A DNA stretch of 64,000 nucleotides, taken from NCBI GenBank assembly GCA_003221695.1, contig QHSX01000040.1, forward strand, positions 62,001 to 126,000, written 5' to 3'. Below the pieces are notes generated by a model, which saw only the letters and a list, made by a program, of their open reading frames with translations, searched no databases and was not told the DNA's origin. This stretch comes from Candidatus Rokuibacteriota bacterium (GTDB lineage Bacteria; Methylomirabilota; Methylomirabilia; Rokubacteriales; CSP1-6). A program made the translations under genes and the position numbers. Positions 56,404 to 64,000 of the stretch are shown here, in pieces (the first letter of the stretch is position 1; every line of letters starts with the position of its first letter).

Positions 56404-57293
56404 GGGGTCGAGGCCGGGTGCGCGAGCGCGGCAGCGTGCTCGGGATCGACGTCGGCTACAGCGCGCGTCGGAGAACCACGGGGTTCTGCGGGCTCACGTG
56501 GGATCGGCGCGCCGTCCGCTGGACGTGTCACAACGCGGGCCTCGGCGCGCGCGACCGTCGCGACGCGCTCCGACGCGTGCTGCCCGAGCCGGCGGCCGAG
56601 CTCGCCGCCGTGGCGATCGACGGGCCACTCCTTCCCGGGCTCGACCCGACGCCGCGCTATCGCTGCGCCGAGAGCCTCCTGAGTCGCGGCGCGTTCGCGC
56701 GGCGCGGAAAGCCCGCCCCGACGAACGGCGGGAGCGGCCCGGCCCTGCACGAGCACGCGACGCGCCTCGCCCACTTCGTCTTGCGGGAATGTCGAGTCGC
56801 AGCGGCGGGCCATGGTCCCGCGATCCACGCGCGCGCGATCGTCGAGGCGTTCCCGAATGCCTTCCTGGGCGTCCTGTGCGACGAGGCGGACTATCCGCTG
56901 GCGGCGCGCCCGAAGCGCAAGTGGACCGACACGCTGTACCATTGGCGTCCGGGCGACCCGGTGATCCGGCGAAAGCTCCAGCGCCTCCTCGAGTCCCTCG
57001 TGCCCCGGCGGGCGATCGAGGGTGAGCTCTGCCTCGACGACCATGAGGAGATCGCGAGCTTCGTCTGCGCGCTGACCGCGCTCTCGGTCGCGGCGAATCG
57101 GTTCGTCGCGGTGGGCTCGGCCTGTGGCGGATACATCGTGCTGCCGCCCCACGCGACGTGGGGTCTGGGGGCGCCGCTCGCCACGCCCTGGGCGGAACGC
57201 GAGCTGCGGGTCAATCTCGCGCGTGTCGCGGACGCCTTTCCCGACGCCGAGCCCGCGGTCTACGCGGACGGCGAGCGGTGGAGCCCGGCGTGA
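56400..57293 (+). CDS. DUF429-like protein (predicted nuclease fold)
   Basis: 297 aa, GTG in a GTGA overlap with glnE; a later GTG at 56418 is possible. SVLGIDVGYSARRRTTGFCG near the N-terminus has the acidic first strand of RNase-H-like DUF429 proteins, followed by VAIDGPLLPG and VEAFPNAFLGVL. The C-terminal half holds LDDHEEIASFVCALTALSVA, again typical. The family is predicted to be a metal-dependent nuclease but is experimentally obscure. Located between glnE and polA with overlaps on both sides. Confidence 0.75.
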
Positions 57294-59866
57294 AGACGTT
57301 CTACGTGGTCGACGGCCACTCGCAGCTCTTCCGCGCCTACCACGCCGTCGGCTACCTCTCGACCTCCAAGGGGGTCCCGACGCAGGCGGTGCTGATCCTG
57401 AGCACGATGCTCTGGAAGCTGATTCGCGAAGAGCAGCCCGACTACCTCGCGGTCGCCTGGGACCCCCCGGGGCCGACGTTCCGGGACGCGCTCTCCGCCG
57501 AGTACAAGGCGACCCGCGCGGCGATGCCCGACGACCTCGTGCGCCAGCTCCCGTACGTCCGGCGGCTCTTCGAGGGGCTCCGGATCCCGGTGATCGAGGT
57601 CACGGGCTTCGAGGCCGACGACGTCCTCGCCACGCTCGTCGTGCGTGCCCTCGCGCGGCCCGACCTCGAGGTCGTGATCGTGACCGGCGACAAGGATCTC
57701 CTCCAGCTCGTCGGCCCGCGCGTGCGCGTCCTCTCCGTCTCGGGTCGCACCGGGGAGCCCGTCCTCTACGACGAGGCGAAGGTGCGCGAGCGGTGGGGCG
57801 TCGCGCCCGGGCAGATCGCCGACGTGCTGGCGCTCATGGGCGACACGATCGACAACATCAAGGGCGTCCACGGCGTAGGCGAGAAGACGGCCGTGAAGCT
57901 CCTCGGCCAGTTCGGCTCGGTCGAACGGCTCTACGAGAACCTGCCGCTCGTCCCCGGCAAGCTACGCGAGACGCTCGCGACCGGTCGCAAGGACGCGTTC
58001 CTCTCCCGCGAGCTGGCCACGCTCAACCGGGACGTCCCGCTCGCGTTCGACCTCGAGGCCGCCCGCCGCGGCGAGCCCGACGGGACGAAGCTCCGGGCCC
58101 TCTGGATGGAGCTCGAGTTCACGCGGCTCCTGAAGGAGCTCCCGGCGCCCGTCGCTGCCGTCAGCGGGGCGCCAGTCACCGTCCTCACGGATCACGCGGC
58201 GGTCGTGGCGTGGCTCGCCGCCGTCCCCGCGGGCGCGCCCCTCGCCCTCGACTGGGCGGGCGACGCCCGGCCGCCAGACCCGCGCCTCGCGGGGGTCGCC
58301 GTCTTTCATCCCGCCGTCGGGACGGCGCGGCTCCGCTCGCCCGACCCCGTCGCGCTCGGCGACCGCGAGATCCGGGTGCACGACGCGAAGCCGCTCCTCG
58401 AGGCGTGGCTCAGTCAGGGGCCGCCGCTCCCGCCGATCCAGGACAGCGCGGTCGCCGCGTACCTCCTCAATCCCGCGCGCTCGGCCTACCGCCTGGAGGA
58501 GCTGTGCCTCGAGGCGTTCGGCGAGTGCCCGCCCCCGCTTCCGGCACCCGCCGTAGCCGACGAGGAGCTGGGGCGGGTGCTCGCGGAGCGCGCGCGGTGG
58601 GTCCAGCGCTACTGGGAGCACGTCGCGGCCGAGCTCCGGGACAAGGAGCTCTGGAAGGTCTACGAGGAGATCGAGCGCCCGCTCGTGCCGGTGCTCGCGC
58701 GCATGGAGCGCCACGGCATCCGCGTCGATCCCGCTCGGCTCGAGGCGTTCGCCAAGGAGCTCGAGCGGAGCCTCGACAACCTGACGCGGGAGATCTGGGA
58801 GCTCGCCGGCGAGGAGTTCACGATCGCGTCGCCGAAGCAGCTCGCGCACATCCTCTTCGAGAAGCTCGGGCTGCCCGCGTTCCGTCGGACGAAGACGGGC
58901 TATTCGACCGACGCCGACGTCCTCACCGAGCTCGCGCTCGGTCACCCGCTGCCCGCGAAGATCCTCGAGCATCGGACGCTGGCCAAGCTCAAGGGGACCT
59001 ACGCCGACACCCTGCCGGCGCTCGTCCACCCGCGCACCGGCCGCATCCACACGACGTTCAACCAGCTCGTGGCGACGACGGGGCGGCTCTCCTCGCAGGA
59101 CCCGAACCTCATGAACATCCCGATCCGGACCGAGCTCGGCCGGCGGATCCGCGCCGCGTTCATCCCGGCGGAGGGCTGGCGGTTCGTCGCTGCCGACTAC
59201 TCGCAGATCGAGCTGAGGATCCTCGCGCACCTGTCCGGCGATCCCGCGATCCTCGAGGCGTTCCGGCGGGGCGAGGACATCCACACGCGCACGGCGTCGG
59301 AGGTGTTCAGGGTCGCCCCCGCGGACGTCACGCCGCTCCAGCGGACGATCGCCAAGAGCGCCAACTTCGCGATCCTGTACGGCGTCTCGGCCTTCGGGCT
59401 CTCGCAGGCGACGAAGATCGACCAGAAGGCGGCGCAGCGCTACATCGACGACTACTTCGCGGCCCACCCGCGGGTGCGCGCGTTCATCGACGCGACGCTC
59501 GCGTTCGGGCGCGAGCACGGCTACGTCACCACGCTGCTCGGCCGCCGCCGCTACCTGCCCGACCTCAGAAGCGCGAACCCCGTCGCGCGGAACGCGGCGG
59601 AGCGCATGGCCATGAACGCGCCGGTCCAGGGCACCGCGAGCGACATGATCAAGATCGCGATGGTGCGGATGCAGGCGGCGCTCGAGGGGCGCGGCCTCTC
59701 CGCGCGGATGCTGCTGCAGGTCCACGACGAGCTCCTGTTCGAGGCGCCGCCCGAGGAGGTCCCGGCGGTCGAAGCCCTGGTGCGCGAAATCATGGAAATG
59801 GCGCTGCCGCTCCAGATCCCCCTCGTCGTCGACGTGAAGTCGGGCGCAGACTGGGCGGAGGCATGA
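57290..59866 (+). CDS. polA: DNA polymerase I
   Basis: 858 aa (E. coli 928), GTG start in a GTGA overlap. The 5'-3' exonuclease domain (1-about 255) is intact: VDGHSQLFRAYHAV, VTGFEADDVLATL, VTGDKDLLQLV, HGVGEKTAVKLL. The 3'-5' exonuclease-like domain (about 290-440) lacks the DxE motif: the expected DTE position reads ALDWAGDARPPD, and the HNxKYD-like segment is VHDAKPLL, so proofreading is probably lost. The polymerase domain has motif A DYSQIELRILAHLSGD (about 635), the O-helix RTIAKSANFAILYGVSAFGL and motif C VHDELLFE (about 810). Functions in repair and RNA-primer removal. Confidence 0.97.
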   Translation: MKTFYVVDGHSQLFRAYHAVGYLSTSKGVPTQAVLILSTMLWKLIREEQPDYLAVAWDPPGPTFRDALSAEYKATRAAMPDDLVRQLPYVRRLFEGLRIPVIEVTGFEADDVLATLVVRALARPDLEVVIVTGDKDLLQLVGPRVRVLSVSGRTGEPVLYDEAKVRERWGVAPGQIADVLALMGDTIDNIKGVHGVGEKTAVKLLGQFGSVERLYENLPLVPGKLRETLATGRKDAFLSRELATLNRDVPLAFDLEAARRGEPDGTKLRALWMELEFTRLLKELPAPVAAVSGAPVTVLTDHAAVVAWLAAVPAGAPLALDWAGDARPPDPRLAGVAVFHPAVGTARLRSPDPVALGDREIRVHDAKPLLEAWLSQGPPLPPIQDSAVAAYLLNPARSAYRLEELCLEAFGECPPPLPAPAVADEELGRVLAERARWVQRYWEHVAAELRDKELWKVYEEIERPLVPVLARMERHGIRVDPARLEAFAKELERSLDNLTREIWELAGEEFTIASPKQLAHILFEKLGLPAFRRTKTGYSTDADVLTELALGHPLPAKILEHRTLAKLKGTYADTLPALVHPRTGRIHTTFNQLVATTGRLSSQDPNLMNIPIRTELGRRIRAAFIPAEGWRFVAADYSQIELRILAHLSGDPAILEAFRRGEDIHTRTASEVFRVAPADVTPLQRTIAKSANFAILYGVSAFGLSQATKIDQKAAQRYIDDYFAAHPRVRAFIDATLAFGREHGYVTTLLGRRRYLPDLRSANPVARNAAERMAMNAPVQGTASDMIKIAMVRMQAALEGRGLSARMLLQVHDELLFEAPPEEVPAVEALVREIMEMALPLQIPLVVDVKSGADWAEA

Positions 59867-60501
59867 CGCGGAGGTTCCTGCTCGTGGGGCTGACGGGGGG
59901 CATCGCGACCGGCAAATCCACCGTCGCCGAGGTCTTCCGGCGGCTCGGGTGCGTGATCATCGACGCCGACGGGCTCGCGCGCGAGGTGGTGGTCCCCGGC
60001 GCGCCCGCGCACGACGACATCGTCGCGGCGTTCGGGGGCGGGATCCTCCGGCCCGACGGGACGCTCGACCGCCAGAAGCTCGGCGCGATCGTCTTCGCCG
60101 TGCCCGACGCGAAGAAGCGCCTCGAGGCGATCACCCATCCACGGATCCGCGAGCGGTTCGCGGAAGCCCTCGCCGAGCTCGAGGCGCGCGACTTCGCCGG
60201 CATCGTGATCTTCGACGCCCCGGTGATGATCGAGAGCGGGAACTACACGGCCATGGATCGCCTCGTCGTGGTCGTCACGGACGCGGCGACGCAGGCCCGG
60301 CGCCTCACGGCGCGCGACGCGGTGGGCGCCGCGGAGGCGGAGCAGCGGATCGGGAGCCAGATGCCCGTCGCGGAGAAGGCCAAGCTGGCGGACTACGTCA
60401 TCGACAACTCGGGCGATCGCGAGACGACGATCGCCGAGGCGCGCCGCGTCCACGCGGCCCTCCTGGCCGACCTCAAGGCGCGGGGGCGTGCGCGCGACTA
60501 A
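59863..60501 (+). CDS. coaE: dephospho-CoA kinase
   Basis: 212 aa; final step of CoA synthesis. P-loop GLTGGIATGKST (9-20), then IIDADGLAREVVVPG with the conserved DAD. LEAITHPRIRERF and VIFDAPVMIESG follow; the latter replaces the usual DxPLLFE and is slightly unusual. VVVVTDAATQARRLTARD carries the lid Arg. Length near E. coli CoaE (206). ATGA overlap with polA, 14-bp overlap with rsmA. Confidence 0.95.
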   Translation: MTRRFLLVGLTGGIATGKSTVAEVFRRLGCVIIDADGLAREVVVPGAPAHDDIVAAFGGGILRPDGTLDRQKLGAIVFAVPDAKKRLEAITHPRIRERFAEALAELEARDFAGIVIFDAPVMIESGNYTAMDRLVVVVTDAATQARRLTARDAVGAAEAEQRIGSQMPVAEKAKLADYVIDNSGDRETTIAEARRVHAALLADLKARGRARD

Positions 60502-61273
60502 GCGGCGCGCGCTCGGCCAGCACTTCCTGCGCGACGCGGGGATCGCCCGCGCGATCGTCGACCTCGTCGCGCCCACGGCGGCGGACCTCGTGATCGAGAT
60601 CGGCCCCGGCGAGGGCGCGCTCACGGGGGAGCTCGCGCGCCGCGCCGGCCGCGTCGTCGCGCTCGAGGTGGATCGCGGGCTCGTCGAGCGGCTGCGCGCG
60701 CGCTTCCCGTCGGTCGAGGTCGTCGAGGCCGACGCGCGGGCGTGGGAGTACGGCGCGATCGCGCGCCCCCGCGAGGGGCGCGTGCTCGTCGCCGGCAACC
60801 TGCCGTACAGCGTCGGGAAGCCGATCCTGGCCGCGCTGGTCGCCGCACGCACCGCGATCGACGAGATGGCGCTCATGCTCCAGCGCGAGGTCGCCGAGCG
60901 CGTCGCGGCGCCGCCGGGCAGCAAGACGTACGGGAGCCTCTCGGTCCTGAGCCAGCTCTACTGCGACGTGCGCCTGGCGCTTCGCGTCCCGCCGGGCGCG
61001 TTTCGCCCGCCGCCCGCGGTGGAGTCGGGAGTCCTCCACGTGCGCGTTCGCCCCGCGCCGCGCGTCCCGCTGGCGGACGAGAGCCGCTTCCGCGCGGTCG
61101 TCCAGGCGGCGTTCGGGCAGCGCCGGAAGACGCTCGCCAACGCCCTGGCCCGAGGGCTCGGCCTGCCCCTTGAGGTCGTCAGGAGGACGGCCACAACCAC
61201 TGGGGTCGATCCGGGCCGGCGGGCGGAAACCCTGACGATTCTTGAGTTCGCGGAGCTCGCGCGCCGGCTATGA
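60488..61273 (+). CDS. rsmA: 16S rRNA (adenine1518/1519-N6) dimethyltransferase
   Basis: 261 aa KsgA/RsmA enzyme that dimethylates the two adenines near the 3' end of 16S rRNA. GQHFLRDAGIARAIVDLV, SAM motif VIEIGPGEGALTGEL (about 38-52), motif IV NLPYSVGKPIL and the C-terminal VPPGAFRPPPAVESGVL and AFGQRRKTLANAL are present. GTG start overlapping coaE by 14 bp. KsgA of E. coli is 273 aa. Confidence 0.97.
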   Translation: MRATKRRALGQHFLRDAGIARAIVDLVAPTAADLVIEIGPGEGALTGELARRAGRVVALEVDRGLVERLRARFPSVEVVEADARAWEYGAIARPREGRVLVAGNLPYSVGKPILAALVAARTAIDEMALMLQREVAERVAAPPGSKTYGSLSVLSQLYCDVRLALRVPPGAFRPPPAVESGVLHVRVRPAPRVPLADESRFRAVVQAAFGQRRKTLANALARGLGLPLEVVRRTATTTGVDPGRRAETLTILEFAELARRL

Positions 61274-61280
61274 TGGGCCA

Positions 61281-62519
61281 ATGACGAATCGTTCCGCCGT
61301 CGCAGCGGCGCTCCTGGCGGCGAGCCTCGGCTCGCTCGGCGCCTCCGCGCGTCTCTACCTCTGGCCGGACGCGCCAGGGCCGTGGTTCTTGTCGGCGCCC
61401 CCGCCGCTCGAGATCCTCCCGACGGCCCGGGCCGCCACCCGAACCATCGAGATCAGGCCCGGCCACAACTTCGTCGGCGCGCTCATGAGCGCGGGCGTCC
61501 GTGCGCGCATGGCCGCCGAGCTCGCGGCCCTCTTCGCGAAGAACGGTGCGGAGCTCAAGAAGCTCCGGCCCGGCAACGCGCTCGACGTCACCTGGAACTT
61601 CCGCCGCGAGCCGATCGAGGTGCGCTACGCGCCGAGCCCCTGGGTGCGCTTCGCGGCTCGGCGCGAGGACGGGAGCTGGGCGGTCACGCGTGGCGAGACC
61701 GAGCCCGACGTGCGCGTCGCGGCGGTACACGGCGAGGTGAAGAGCTCGCTCTTCGAGGCGGTCGACGACGTGGGCGAGTCTCCGCAGCTCGTGATGGCGC
61801 TGGTCAACATCTTCGAGTGGGACTTCGATTTCACCGCCGACACCCGGACCGGGGACCGCTTCCGTCTCTTGGTCGAGAAGCGCTACGCGGGCGATCGCTT
61901 CGTGAACTACGGCCGGATCCTCGTCGCGCAGTACGTGAGCAACGGTCGCGTCATCTCCGGCGTCGGGTTCGAGGCGCGGGGCGAGGGCCGCTACGCGTTC
62001 TACGATCCCGACGGGCGTTCGCTCAAGAAGAGCTTCCTCAAGTCGCCGCTCGAGTTCTCGCGCATCACGTCGCGGTTCACGTACGCGCGCCCGCACCCGA
62101 TCCTCGGCGGCACGCTGCCCCACCTCGCCGTGGATTACGCCGCGCCCCCGGGCACGCCGGTCCGTGCGGTCGCCGACGGCACCGTGACGCACGCCGGATG
62201 GGATGGCGGCTACGGCCTCGCGGTGCTGATTCGCCACCGCTCCGGCTACCAGACCCGCTACGCGCATCTCTCCCGGGTCGGCCGCGACGTCCGGGGCGGG
62301 GCGCGCGTGAACCAGCGGCAAGTGATCGGCTACGTGGGCTCGACCGGGCTGAGCACCGGGTCGCATCTCCACTACGAGGTGATCAAGGCCGGCCGACGCG
62401 TCAACCCGCTCGGTGAGAAGTTCATCCCCGGCGACCCCATCCCGCGCGCCGAGCGCGCGGAGTTCGAACGTTACACCCACGCCCTCATCGCGCGCCTGGA
62501 GGCCGAGGCCGCCTTCTGA
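61281..62519 (+). CDS. M23-family peptidoglycan metallopeptidase
   Basis: 412 aa periplasmic protein. ATG 61281 gives a signal peptide or anchor (residues 6-22, AVAAALLAASLGSLGA). A LysM/OapA-like N-terminal region (about 55-200) contains IRPGHNFVGALMSAGV and FKNGAELKKLRPGN-type sequence read as AKNGAELKKLRPGNALDV. The LytM/peptidase M23 domain (about 270-390) has zinc ligands HLAVD (HxxxD) and GSHLHYEV (HxH), with VAPPGTPV-like AAPPGTPVRAVADGTV. With all ligands present it should be an active endopeptidase or a divisome-type hydrolase. Not obviously linked to rsmA. Confidence 0.92.
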   Translation: MTNRSAVAAALLAASLGSLGASARLYLWPDAPGPWFLSAPPPLEILPTARAATRTIEIRPGHNFVGALMSAGVRARMAAELAALFAKNGAELKKLRPGNALDVTWNFRREPIEVRYAPSPWVRFAARREDGSWAVTRGETEPDVRVAAVHGEVKSSLFEAVDDVGESPQLVMALVNIFEWDFDFTADTRTGDRFRLLVEKRYAGDRFVNYGRILVAQYVSNGRVISGVGFEARGEGRYAFYDPDGRSLKKSFLKSPLEFSRITSRFTYARPHPILGGTLPHLAVDYAAPPGTPVRAVADGTVTHAGWDGGYGLAVLIRHRSGYQTRYAHLSRVGRDVRGGARVNQRQVIGYVGSTGLSTGSHLHYEVIKAGRRVNPLGEKFIPGDPIPRAERAEFERYTHALIARLEAEAAF

Positions 62520-62578
62520 AGTTTCGGCACCACTCGCCCGGGTGCTACCATGGAGCCGCTCGACCGAAAGGAGCTCCC

Positions 62579-64000
<1,422 letters not shown>

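Overview
The window is a 64 kb, very GC-rich chromosomal segment in which nearly all genes lie on the plus strand. KdsC, LptD and WecA-type functions point to a Gram-negative outer membrane with LPS or Kdo-containing glycans. GlnB/GlnE, trpCFBA-accD-folC and polA-coaE-rsmA are ordinary housekeeping blocks. The GC content, the heavy use of GTG/TTG starts, the dense gene packing and the general gene content would fit an uncultivated soil or subsurface lineage such as Rokubacteria/Methylomirabilota, or a deltaproteobacterial relative. This taxonomic guess is inference only; no rRNA gene is present to test it.

Region 1 (1-2.99 kb): a truncated secreted protein on the minus strand; a small protein followed by a cytidylate-kinase-like protein with a C-terminal BON domain; and a convergent HtrA protease. 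A divergent promoter region (2872-2957) separates htrA from the polysaccharide locus. Its two -35 boxes sit in the mirrored arms of a 14-bp inverted repeat.

Region 2 (2.99-36.1 kb): one long co-directional exopolysaccharide/LPS locus. It opens with a secretion and control core: Wza-like exporter, ExeA-like AAA ATPase, degenerate HD-GYP protein, and a Wzz-tyrosine-kinase-SPOR fusion. kdsC, an O-antigen ligase/polymerase and a Wzm/Wzt ABC exporter follow. Then come ten glycosyltransferases (three GT2, six GT4, one GT-C), three methyltransferases, an asparagine-synthase-type amidotransferase, a membrane-spanning degenerate PHP protein, a WbqC / PIG-L deacetylase / DegT aminotransferase cassette, a WecA-like initiating transferase, a DUF2062 membrane protein and GalU. 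Most genes overlap by 4 bp (ATGA/GTGA), so translation is probably coupled. Hallmarks of Wzy-dependent and ABC-dependent export coexist, and no Wzx flippase or exosortase is seen.

Region 3 (36.2-48.1 kb): nicotinate phosphoribosyltransferase, trpC-trpF-trpB-trpA, accD, folC, lptD, then a DegT aminotransferase and a UDP-sugar dehydrogenase that probably feed the polysaccharide pathway with amino or uronic sugars.

Region 4 (48.1-49.3 kb): a decayed DUF222/HNH nuclease gene on the minus strand, interrupted by the scar of an IS3-family element. This is the only clear mobile-DNA relic.

Region 5 (49.3-64 kb): gltX, a histidine phosphatase, a Na/Pi symporter-like protein, glnB, glnE (with an in-frame tandem 66-bp repeat between its two catalytic halves and no conventional start codon), a DUF429 protein, polA (proofreading domain apparently dead), coaE, rsmA, an M23 peptidase, and RNase J, which runs off the right edge. 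Three copies of an intergenic repeat (32.5, 33.6 and 38.2 kb) flank genes in the middle of the window. I saw no tRNA, rRNA, CRISPR or prophage genes.
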